From Pseudo-nitzschia pungens (lineage: Eukaryota; Bacillariophyta; Bacillariophyceae; Bacillariales; Bacillariaceae): a DNA stretch of 64,000 nt. The stretch's first letter is position 1. Each line of letters opens with the position of its first letter. The translations under genes were made by a program, and so were the position numbers. Below are positions 45,130 to 55,002 of this stretch, one piece after another. The notes under the pieces were generated by a model. It was not told the DNA's origin. It saw nothing but the letters and a program-made list of their open reading frames with translations, and ran no database searches. The stretch lies in the NCBI GenBank assembly GCA_037355855.1, contig CM074760.1:488501-552500 (forward strand), in the 5' to 3' direction.

Positions 45130-46266
45130 GCTGTTCAACACCAGCGACGCAACAGTCAACGAATAGTTTGATCAACGAACGAAGAAGGAAAAACTGTGCT
45201 TGCTTTTTGGTTGTGGTTTTCAGTCATGCTTTTCAATGTCACTTTTGATCAAATTTGAAAGTAAAAGCGGAATTTCAGTGTCATTCAAAAGTGATAAGCA
45301 AGCTGTTGAGTTGCAACTCTATGAGAAGTCGCCGAGCTTCTTGTCCCTCAATCTTCCGGACATTTTGCTACATCATTGTGGATTAATCCTCTGTTTCGAG
45401 AGCTTCTTCTGCTCATTGTAAACTGTACTGTTGTGGATCTAATCGACGGCTGACCAATTTTGAAGAGCAACTATTTATCATATAGTTTCCTTTTCCGGCG
45501 CTGTATCCCAACAATTCGTTGAGGAGGCGCATTAGATCGTACCATTGCACATTCATTTTACTCTCTCCTTGTGTGGCCACGACATTTTATTTGCTTGGAA
45601 GAATGTCCGACAGGCTAGGCATGAGTTAGTATCAATCCGCCCATTCGCTCCCCTTAGGTGTCAGTGTCCTAGAAGATACCCGACGCTCCCGCAGGAACAC
45701 AATCCTCAGTGTCGTCGGCTTGGTGTTGGCCAAGGGACAATGAGGTGAGCAGATGGGGAAGGAATCGTTCCGCATCTCTACGCCGTGCGTTGGAAGCGGG
45801 CGTGTCCCAACCCGCAACCTGCAGTTGGTGTATCCTGTGTCTTGCCCAACAGTCCTCACTGCATGCTTCGTTACCTGTATCTTGCCCAACAGTCTCACTG
45901 CATGCTTCGTTGTAACATCTGTAGGCGATTGTTGGATTGATTCCTTCTTCGTGAAAATAATCGCCTGCAATTGTCCGTAAATATTCTGAGTATCGCACTT
46001 TCTTTTACTCATTTGATTTTGTTCTATACGGAGAAAGTAGTTGTATCGAAAAGAGGATGTTCTATAAAAACGTCTGTATTATATGCGGAATTATTATCTC
46101 TATGTTGTATGCATCTTCTGTATCTACGTCGCCTTAATCGTGTGTTATGTCGCTCGCAGTAGCTTTGTTTCTTGTCGTAGGCTGTATAACTTTACGGCGA
46201 AAAATTGACGGTGGCTTGCCCATATCTGGCGCCGCGCATCATTCAATTGTTGATTGCTGGTCCTTC
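45130..46266. other. Intergenic between two convergent genes
   Basis: No gene supported. A 40-bp tandem duplication (cttgcccaacagtcctcact unit) lies at 45841-45880 and 45881-45915. Confidence 0.5.
45841..45915. repeat. 40-bp tandem duplication
   Basis: The unit beginning cttgcccaacagt and containing gcatgcttcgtt occurs twice in a row; the second copy lacks one base. Confidence 0.85.
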
Positions 46267-47056
46267 TCATGCTTTGGACGAGTCAAGGGAATCCTTTACA
46301 GCCTTCGACGCTCGATGTTGCAGGGCCTTCATCTCCTCGGATTCAAGTCCAGCCTTGATAGCGTTGACAGCACCAGCAGAAACGTTCTTGACTTCATCGG
46401 ATTCGATGAACTGCCTTGAAGGCGCTGAAGGATCGCTTTGGCAAAGTCTTGAAGTCCTGACTTTCAACAGTTTTCATAACGTTTTGCTTCAATTTTTCTG
46501 CCATGAGTGCAGGAGAGTCTCTGACTTCGGTTTTGATTTCTCCGGCCTTGTGCTGAATAGCTAGCAAGACCTTAGCAGACACAGCCGAAAGATCCTTTTC
46601 GTTTTCGAGTTCTTGCTTAGCAAATACAATTGCAGAGTTCGCTCGTTGCATGACTTCCTTGCTTGCCTGACCCATAGCTTGCTTTGCCTTCTCGCCCTTC
46701 TCGCCTTGAAGCACGTGAGATCCTGCGTATCCAAGAGCGGCCCCAACTACCAATGGAGAGCCAACGACGGCTCCCAAGACGGAGCCTGCGACAGCAGTAG
46801 CGATAATTTCATCCTTGGCTTCTTCCGACAAAGAGTCTCCTCCCTTTTCTTCGATCTTCGTATGGATCATTTTTGTCAACGAAGACCATACATCAGCGTC
46901 CTCGTTGGTGGTATCAATGGTTGCAGCCTTGAGTCCTTCGGAAAAATCCAAAGCAGGAGGAAGGTTGGGCTTGTTCGAAGGGTTGAACGCACTAACCGAA
47001 GAGGGTAGGACGGCCATCAAGACCAAGACGTTGCAGAAGGAGAATCGGGAGTTCAT
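46267..47056 (-). CDS. Plastid-type Gly-hairpin protein, paralogue 1, one +1 frame break
   Basis: ATG 47056. The signal peptide ends SVSA^FNPS, matching the diatom ASAFAP plastid-entry motif. The mature protein has an acidic helix, then a Gly/Ala-rich hydrophobic segment at 84-112 (IIATAVAGSVLGAVVGSPLVV, GAALGYAGSHVLQGEKGEKA), then charged amphipathic helices. Near 46410 one extra base breaks the frame; skipping it gives SFSAFKA-FIESDEVKNVSAG...GLESEEMKALQHRASKAVKD, which aligns with the C-terminus of the neighbouring 48018-49166 gene. The two form a tandem paralogous pair on the same strand. Family unknown. The Gly-rich hairpin suggests membrane insertion or remodelling. About 241 residues after repair. 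Confidence 0.72.
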
Positions 47057-48017
47057 TTTTGACTATAGGAGTTGATTACGTGTTGTGTGCTTTTTCTTTT
47101 CGCAGAACTTGAGATTGTGAGAGTCATTCCATTGTAGATCAGTTACTCCTGAAAAGGATTTCATCACACCAAAGTTAGATTTGCGAAGCATCATAGCCTG
47201 TTTAGTCTCCAGAAAGATATTTTTGAATCAAAGAAAAGCATCGCTCATAGTTTTGGAGTCGCGTTTATTGGCTGATTTCAATCGTGAAACAAACCGTCAA
47301 TACCGTCGAGCAAACCGGGCTAAACGATCATCCGAGAAGGGGCCAGCGCGCGCAATGCAGTCGAATTAATGACGTTTTCTATTATTCGGGGAAATTATGG
47401 ACATTGTTTTATTAATTTTTGCAAAAAATAAGCTGAAAAGTCATACCATGACAAAAAATAAATGTATCAAAATACATTTTCTCGTAAGGTTACGGTACGA
47501 GTAAGGTTACAGGTAAGTTACAGTAACCGTAGCCGTGAGGCTTAACGGTACGAGTTTCCATTATTTCATCAAAATCTTTCCACCTACCGGTAAGGTTAAG
47601 ATCTTACCAACACTCGTACGGTAAGATTACGATTGTCAGAATTATTTTGAAGTAAGAGTAACCTTCTTACGTATGACCCCTGCTTTGCTGTAAGGTTTAC
47701 CGTACCGGTCTAGTGTAAAAGATAAAATTTAGTTTTCTGAGCAAATGCTAAAAACTATCATCCTTTTCAACCTCCTACTGCCCAGAAATTGTGTTTTCAT
47801 CATTGCATGGGTCTTGATTGTATCACTTCTATGCTTACTAGTATGAAACGATCTATTAGCATTTTGTATATAATAACTCTATTATTCTTGCTAGTACTAC
47901 TAGTAGTACTACACTTGTTCAATAAAGTCAATAGGAGCTGCTAGTTCTTTTGCAAAAAAGAAAGCGCTGGTTTGAATGTAGCGTGGTATTCTTGTCGTCG
48001 AGTCCGAGCAACTTCCC
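47057..48017. other. Intergenic between tandem paralogues
   Basis: Dense in the dispersed motif: cgtaaggttacggtacgagtaaggttac near 47484, taccggtaaggttaagatcttacc near 47587, and more to about 47710. An ACTAGTAGTACT triplet cluster lies at about 47890-47920. Confidence 0.6.
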
Positions 48018-49166
48018 TTACATGTCTTTTAGGGATCGGGACGCACGGTCCTTGACGGCCTGGAGCTCTTCGGACTCGAGACCGTCTTTGATTGATTTGA
48101 CGACGCTTTCCTTGGCTCGCTTGACTTCCTCGGAACCCAGGAAGGCCTGGACGGCCTTGAAGGTTCGGTTGGGCATCTGCTTAAACTCGTCGCTCGAGAC
48201 AATCTTTTTGCCTTCTTCGACGAGGTGACTCGAGACCTTTTTAGCATGGTCTTGCGCAACCTTTTGTGCCTCCATGGCCTTGTTTTGTGCTTCGTGCTGA
48301 ATGTGATCCATGATTTTGGCCGTGACCATCTTCTTTCCCTCCTCAACGAGATGGGCGGGAGCATTGGAGAGGTCACGCGAAACCTGTTGGGCCTTGTGTT
48401 GCGCCTCGTTCTGGATGTGCTTCAGGATTCGTGCAGAGGCCTTGGAAATGTCTCCATGTTCTTCTTTGAGCTGCGTTTGCGTAAACGTGAGGGCATTTCG
48501 GATAGCGTCCTCGCTGACTCTCATGAGCTCCTCCCCGCGCTTTCCGTTGAGGACGTGTGTCGCACCGTATCCAAGAGCTGCACCCATCAGCAAGGGGGAG
48601 TTGATTGCCGCCGTTCCCAAGACGGCCGATCCCGCAAGGACGGTTCCAACAATTTCTCCCTTGGCAGCAGCCGACAACGGTCCACCGATCTTGGATTCGG
48701 CTTTCTCGATCTGCTTGCTAATGCTTTCGGAGATGATTTCCCAGTTGGGTTGTTCTTGGTCTTGCTGCATGACTGGAGACTGCGCTGCCACTGTTTCATC
48801 GACACGAGATGACGACTCGAGGGCTGCCTGGAGAGCGGCCTCGTATTGGTTGATGGCGTTGTCTTGTTCCTCGACTTGTTGGTGGAGACTGGTGGAAGTC
48901 GAAGTAGAAAAAGTGTGCGCCATTGCCGTACTAGGGGACTCGGCGGCTGCTGCTTGCTCTTGCAACGCCGATGCCGATGCTTGTTCAAACGCAGCCTTGA
49001 GCGCCGCTTCGTACTGGGACATGGCGACGTCGGCATTGACGTCCAGGGCGTTGCTCTGTGTGACGGGAGTTACCTTTGGTACGTTTTGCGAATAGGCGTC
49101 GGAAGTCGCCGCCAACAGAGCAGCGGCTGCCAAACAGGCATTGATACTGATGATGGAGAATTTCAT
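48018..49166 (-). CDS. Secreted/plastid-type Gly-hairpin protein, paralogue 2
   Basis: 382 residues from ATG 49166 (MKFSIISIN), with a signal peptide ending near ATSDA^YSQ. Tyr rather than Phe follows the site, so plastid import is less certain than for paralogue 1. Two QYEAAL(K/Q)AA repeats (51-59 and 107-115) precede a Ser/Gln-rich linker. The family core at 168-214 is AKGEIVGTVLAGSAVLG...SPLLMGAALGYGATHVLNGKRGEE. Then come two helical repeats with H(I)Q(N/H)EAQ(H/N)KA and HLVEEGKK(M/I)V. The C-terminus FLGSEEVKRAKESV...DGLESEELQAVKDRASRSLKD matches paralogue 1. The frame is intact. Function unknown; the pair and the shared SPLxxGAALGYxxxHVL motif define a family I do not recognise. Confidence 0.75.
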   Translation of the reverse strand: MKFSIISINACLAAAALLAATSDAYSQNVPKVTPVTQSNALDVNADVAMSQYEAALKAAFEQASASALQEQAAAAESPSTAMAHTFSTSTSTSLHQQVEEQDNAINQYEAALQAALESSSRVDETVAAQSPVMQQDQEQPNWEIISESISKQIEKAESKIGGPLSAAAKGEIVGTVLAGSAVLGTAAINSPLLMGAALGYGATHVLNGKRGEELMRVSEDAIRNALTFTQTQLKEEHGDISKASARILKHIQNEAQHKAQQVSRDLSNAPAHLVEEGKKMVTAKIMDHIQHEAQNKAMEAQKVAQDHAKKVSSHLVEEGKKIVSSDEFKQMPNRTFKAVQAFLGSEEVKRAKESVVKSIKDGLESEELQAVKDRASRSLKDM

Positions 49167-49799
49167 GGTGGTTTGATTGATGATTCGAAGAACTGTGATT
49201 TTGGAAGAAAGAAAGTGCAAATTGTGTGCCGAAAGGGTGGGCAGGAACCAATTCATCGAAATGTTCTTTGCCGATGGATTTTCGTTCATCCGCGACGATC
49301 AAGTCAGATTTTCATCAAAACAACCAATAACGTGTCAGTTTTTGGCTCGCCAAGTGCACTGATCACACAGGGCAGGTCCGCCTCTTATTGACATATTTTA
49401 CATAGGACTTTTTCAATAGCCGTTTGGCCGACTTGCGCATGGTCGAGTACGTGACATATGTATTCGAATGAATCGATTGGTAATGAAAACTTCTAGCCGT
49501 TGAACATCAGTGATTGAGTCTCGTATCAGTCGGGGGCCAAAGAGTTTTGAATCTGGGTCCTGGAAAAACACCAACAGTTATGAAGTTATGACGATGACCA
49601 ACAATGAAACTATCTCAACAGTCAACTCGTCCGAGGCGCACGATAGAGGCGGTTGAGTGATCGGACTGCAGTGTGATACCAAATATACGACAGACGCTAG
49701 GCACCGAACAACGGGATTTGATCGTTGCAGAAGTGAAACCGCCAAGAGTAAACGTGGTAGCAAAAAAATAGAAGAGGGATATCACCATTGGAATCGATA
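49167..49799. other. Intergenic between divergent genes
   Basis: Likely promoters of paralogue 2 and of the glycosyltransferase; no specific motif was identified. Confidence 0.5.
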
Positions 49800-50863
49800 A
49801 TGAGCTCGAACATCAGAGACAGGCATGTTGCCTCGAGATCTGTAACGGCCGCGCCAAGCAGCGATGGCAGCAACTTGCTACCATCCAATACCACTCGCAA
49901 GAGCAAAAATGCTGCCAAGGGGAAGGGGAAAAAGGGAAGTAACGCATTCCTTTTTGTGGTAGGCTTCGTTATCGTGGGTTGGGTCGGGGTTGCTTTCTCG
50001 GTTGGAACGCTTAACCAGCAAAGCTTGGATCATCACGAAACGATTCCATACGCAGCGGCAAATGTTCGAAAACCCCGACAACTTACAACGACACAACAAC
50101 ATCGGATAGAAAACAAGATCATACAGAAAATTGCAAACAATGATAAAGCCACGAATCCATACGAAGGATGGCAGCCGGTTATCGACCCCCGCCAAGACAG
50201 GGGCAAAAAGAAATGCAAGAGCTGGAGAAGCTGTTTTGTCAAAGACCACGACTGCCCCGCAAAATGCCGGGATTCCATAGACGACTTTGGGGAGGCCCCA
50301 CCCCGTCCGGGATTCAAACCGGATCCCCACGGGGATTCGGAAGACAACAACGAAAAAGCCCAGGCCGTGGAATGGATTCCCGACGTGACGGTCCTCCGGA
50401 GGATGCTCGAGACCGGAAAAGACGAGCACGGAAATCCCTGGCCGCCACCCCTGGTGACCGAGACCGACCAAGAATTGTGCGAGGAGATTGGGGTCTCGGG
50501 CGGCAGAGCCGACCAAAACATAGTGGCCCTGAATGCCGTACCGATTCGCGGAATGGATATGCTTGGCAGGGGCATGGATTATTCCACCAAAAAGATGAAA
50601 CGGGCACCCAAAATCCTGTGCATGGTGTACACCATGGAGGAAAACCATCACACAAACATTCGCGTCATTCGAGAAACCTGGGGACCCGGCTGCGATGGAT
50701 TTTTGGCGTTTTCGACTAGGGACGATCCGCGTCTGCCGGCAATTTCTCTCCCTCACGACGGGCCAGAAGAATACAACAACATGGTGAGTTCTTTGAGGAA
50801 TGAATGGATGGTCGATTTTTGCGTTGTGTCTCGGAATATGGATTAGCCCGAGAACCTGCGCAA

Positions 50864-50899
<36 letters not shown>

Positions 50900-51568
50900 G
50901 TGTGACAGGGTGGTTTCTGAGTCCACTTCTTCCCTGCTTTCTTTGCTACTGTACTATAGTGGCAAAAGGTTCGATCGATTTGGAGATTTGTTGGCACCCA
51001 CTACCTGGACGACTTTGATTTCTTCTTTCAGGGAGGAGAAGATTTGTACGTTCTTCCGCAAAACTTGCGGAGCTACCTTGCCGACGCCATCGAGGATCCT
51101 TCCCGGGAAGACTTTTTTGGGGGACGTCGATTCCAGCAAGGCCGAGAAAGCGGCATCTTTTTCAATTCGGGCGGTGCCGGTTACACGTTGTCTCGGGCCA
51201 CTCTGAAGAAATTCGTGGAGACCGGTTTGGACGATGAGCGGTGTTTTCCCCAGAAACACTCTGCGATGGAAGACGTCTTTATCGCGCGCTGCCTGAAGGA
51301 CGTGTTTGACATTGGCCTGGTCGACACCCGGGACGACGAGGACCGGGAGCGCTTCCACCCCTTTTCTCCGGGTGGTCACTACACTTGGGAGCCGCCGAAG
51401 GATGGACATAGCGACTGGTACGAAGCGTACAACACGCTGTGGCCGCCCAAACTCAAGGAGGAATGCTGCGCTCCCGACAGCGTCTCCTTTCACTACATGA
51501 AGAAACCGGCCATGGTCCGGCACATCCACTCCATTCTGTACTTCTGCGATCGATTCAAACAAAAATAA
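49800..51568 (+). CDS. Type II membrane glycosyltransferase, galactosyltransferase (C1GALT1-like) fold, two exons
   Basis: Exon 1 is 49800-50783, exon 2 is 50960-51568, 530 residues in total. An ATG-initiated basic cytosolic tail (GKGKKG) is followed by one transmembrane helix at about 49-69, then a stem with several Cys (CKSWRSCFVKDHDCPAKC). The catalytic domain begins RAPKILCMVYTMEENHHTNIRVIRETWGPGCDGFLAFS, the GT31 start seen in core-1 beta-1,3-galactosyltransferases. The intron joins EEYNNM to WQKVRSIWRFVGTHYLDDFDFFF, matching the family. MEDVFIARCL is the late conserved acidic motif. Odd: where relatives have the metal-binding DDD (ADDDTYV), this protein has GGEDLYV. It probably adds sugar to glycoproteins in the Golgi; donor and acceptor unknown. 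Confidence 0.82.
50784..50959 (+). other. Intron of the glycosyltransferase gene (176 nt) with a GT microsatellite
   Basis: Donor ATG|GTGAGT and acceptor CTATAG|TGG, phase 0. The splice restores EEYNNM-WQKVRSIW, the order expected in the family. It holds a (tg)n run at about 50862-50898. Confidence 0.9.
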
Positions 51569-51982
51569 CAATACAGTAAGTCTTACAGCAAATTAAAGGA
51601 ACGAACAATGCAAACAATACCAATCCATGGTTGAGTTATTTCAGTAGACTTGTTGAAAGGTTTTGATTTACTAGAATGGGAGTTATTCATACTGTTTGAT
51701 CTTTTACAAAAAGAACTCGAATTATAATGATGTTGTAATTGATTGTTCGTACACAGAGAGTGATTGCGCTCGTGGCGCGTGTGGGTGCATAATGTATGGT
51801 CTAGACGAATGGACGGTGCGAAGCGAAGCGATGCGATTGTGGCCCTGCTATTCGTGCTCGTGCTTGTGCTTGTACCAGTGCTCGTGATGGTGCTCGTGAT
51901 CGCGCTCGTCCCCGGCGGGGAAGTGTCTCCTGCACTTTTGTTTCGTTGTTGTTGTTGTTGTTGTTGTCGTTGTTGTCGTTGT
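51569..51982. other. Intergenic 3' flanks
   Basis: CTCGTG-type and TTGTTG triplet runs (51860-51975) lead into the reverse-strand gene that follows; no separate gene. Confidence 0.5.
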
Positions 51983-52991
51983 TTAGTCGGAACCCACGTT
52001 GTCCGCGTCAAAGGCCAACATGGTCGGCGCGGAGGTCGCGGCCGAGGTGCTTTCCCACCACCGGTTGCCGTTGTTGGTCCAGCGGGTTTGAGCCCAGGTC
52101 GTTCCGTCGGTGGGAGCCCAGGTGTTTTGGGCCCACGGGGGGGTCCAGCGGGTGGGAGCGTCGGTGCCCTCGGTCGGCGCGCCGGTTCCGAAACCCGTCG
52201 CCGGTCTCGTCGCCCTCGCTTTCGGTGGTGATGACGGGAAGCGCGACGACGGCGTCTCCGCCGGGTGGGGCGGTGCCGACTTCACCGGTCTCGGCCTCGG
52301 GGGCATCGACCTCGGTGATCTCGGTGGTTACGACTTCATCGACCTCGGCGGTCTCGGTGGTTACGACTTCGTCGGCCTCGGTGGTTTCGACTACATCGAC
52401 CTCGGCGGTCTCGGTGGTTTCGACTTCATCGGCAACGGTGGTCTCGGTGGTTTCGTCTTCATCGGCCTCGGTGGTTTCGACTTCGTCGGCATCGGTGGTT
52501 TCGGTGGTTTCGACTTCGTCTTCATCGGCATCGGCGGTGGGTGTTTCGTAAACGTCCTCCTCGGGGACCGCAAGAGCCGTGCTCTCCTCGTCTTCGTCTT
52601 CGTCGCCGGCGTCCGGGGCGACGATGGACTGGTTGGCCTCGGCGAGGGTGGCGGTTCCCTGCTTGCGCTGCTGCACCTGCTTTCCGTAGACGACCCCCAG
52701 GGCCGTGATGATGGCCAGGAGCGAGACGACGGTGAGCATCAGGCAGATCCATCGCTTGCGGCCCGCGGAGGAGGATCCCTTCCCGCTGCCGCGGTCCTTG
52801 TCTCCTCCCTCCTCGTGGAAGGAATAGACGACGTGCTGGGCCTCCACCGATTGGTCGTCGGCGATGTAGTTGTTCGAGTACGAGTTGGCGACGTCCCCGT
52901 AGGCGACGTCCAGGTCCAGGTGGTTGTCGTCCTCGGGGAGGGGAGGCGGAGGAGGCGGGGGGATGCTGGAGGATCGAACTGGCTTGCCCAT
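51983..52991 (-). CDS. Acidic Thr-rich single-pass membrane protein, one +1 frame break
   Basis: ATG 52991 (MGKPVRSSSI). The N-terminal cytosolic part has a polyproline run (11-18) and acidic residues. One transmembrane helix lies at 81-103 (WICLMLTVVSLLAIITALGVV). The long outer domain consists of Glu/Thr/Asp/Val repeats (EVETTETAEVDEVVTTE type) from about 150 to 240. Near 52191 an extra T breaks the frame; the shifted frame continues DGFGTGAPTEGTDAPTRW and then Trp-rich repeats (PPWAQNTWAPTDGTTWAQTRW) ending AFDADNVGSD at 51983. The unshifted frame gives a non-natural Arg/His/Pro tail, so I take the shifted end. No family recognised; it may be a cell-surface protein associated with wall or frustule, which is inference from composition alone. 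Confidence 0.68.
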
Positions 52992-55002
52992 GGTCGGATG
53001 TGATGTGATGTGATGTGATGTGATTTAACGGGATGTGATTTTGAGGAATGGGATGGGATTCAATGGGATTCAATGGGATGGGATGGAATGGAAATTAGGG
53101 GTTGGTAACTTAGCTAGCTAACAACTTTGGTTGTGGTGCTGGTATGGTCTTGGATCGCGGGGTTGTCGTTGCTGGATTGAGGAATCGATGGATCCTTCGG
53201 GGCAACACCAGTAAATGTCGGAAACGCAGCGGAGAGACGATGTGATCGAAACGTTCGGGTTGTGGGGTAACTCAAAATTTAGTGGCAAGCAAGATTGCCG
53301 ATCCGTGCTGAACAGTAATACAGTAAGTACAGGTAAGGTTAATGACCTCGCCTAATGATATTATTATTATTGTTTTCGAAAGGATGATTGTATGCTATCG
53401 TCGTTCTTGGGTCTCGACTTTTCGTCCAGAATACACGGAAGGTGGTCGGATGGTGCTGGCACGCGGTTCCGTTTGGTTCCGTTCGGTGGGTGATGGACGA
53501 AAGAAATCCTCGACAAACCCATAGAAGCATATCGGAATATTACCGAATCATCATCGGAACGAGGAAACAAAAATCGCCCGCCCAAAATTGACCGGAAAGG
53601 GAGATCAAAAATTGGTCCGAGATCCGTCTCTTTGTATGATCGTTGGACGGTACGATCCAATGGCGTCACACCCGAATCCGATGGATTTTTGGCGAATCCT
53701 GCCAAAAACAAACTTCCATCCGATATTAGTATTCTTTTGCGAGCACGAAGCACGACCGATAAAGTAATTAGGGTTATGTAAATCTTACCTGGTAAGTTAC
53801 CTTACTTGTACCGATAAGGTACCTACCGTCATTACGAGCATAGAATTCTAGATACGTACGTATGTACCATATACGTATGGTAACCTTAGGCATGTGAACG
53901 GAACAAGAACTGGTACGTGGTACCTTGCACTAAGGTTACGTACAAAGTAACCTACTCGAACGTGTAAATGGCACACGGAAGAACGGTTGGGCGATTTCCG
54001 TTCGTCCAATAGAAATTTTCCTCTGAAGTACCGGTAAGATAACCGATACGGTATGTTTCCGAATCAATAGAAGTAAACCTTACTTGTAAGATTAAATACA
54101 GTAAAGCTTAACTTAGTTTGTTTCTTGTGTGTCGTACTAGTTCTTAGATATATACGGTACGACGGGCATGTCGTAAGATTATCTCTGGAAACCAAGAGAA
54201 CCTGGTGGCCAGGCACGACCATGGGGCTTGGAGCTCCACAGCCGCTGGGAGATCCAAAGTACTACTAGTAGGAGGGGATGGTACAGACATCAGAGAAACG
54301 AAAAGGACGTTAAAGGTAAGAAATAAAGGTATTGACACTTCAGAAATAAGAATAATGATAGAATAATTATTCGCCCCTCGATATGCTACAGATGAAAACC
54401 TCCTGTGCAATGTTTCTCGAAATATCAACCCCTGCTTCTAATAAATCGATTCAACTCAATACCACAATATTTGAAGCTATTGATATTCTAAAACTCCTGT
54501 TCATAATTACCATTCATATTTAAGGAAATCAGGTCATACCGGTACGGACAAGTTTTTGTTTTATTGTTCATCATCTCTCATCACAGGAATTTACGGTTTC
54601 ATGATGAAAAAATGATACAGTAGATCACAGAAGTAGCATAACAATACTATTATTTTGTCAATCCATAATCTTACGTGTAGTGTTATTAGTAGCTGTCTTA
54701 TTCGTAGCTTGCATGCAATGTTGCAGGAAGCGTCCATAGCAATGAGTATCGTATTCCTTTCTTTTTAAGTACGGTAGTTTGGCAACTGGAACGGCAGCGC
54801 AAGGGTAGCAACGAGACCATGGTGAATGGTTGGAGTGCTGATTTCCAAATCGTATCATTACCATCTCTAGAGTAGTAACATCTTCATAGCGATAATTGTC
54901 TTTTCTTGCGTTGCGTTGCCGGTGGCTGGGAGGAATTAGTACCGGAAGGAGCAGCGAGAACCGGAACACAACGCAACAAAACGCAAGGTAGCGTAGCGTT
55001 GC
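52992..55002. other. Intergenic with pentanucleotide repeats and dispersed motif copies
   Basis: (gatgt)n and gggattcaat repeats at 52993-53090 sit directly 5' of the membrane-protein ATG. Dispersed motif copies lie at about 53328-53340, 53778-53830, 53878-53945 and 54030-54110. The remaining frames look random. Confidence 0.5.

Noticed and set aside
50862..50898. (tg)n run as a coding repeat
   Set aside because: It lies inside a well-supported intron of the glycosyltransferase.
52008..52190. The unshifted C-terminus of the acidic membrane protein
   Set aside because: Its Arg/His/Pro tail is unlike the rest, whereas the +1 frame gives regular Trp/Thr repeats.
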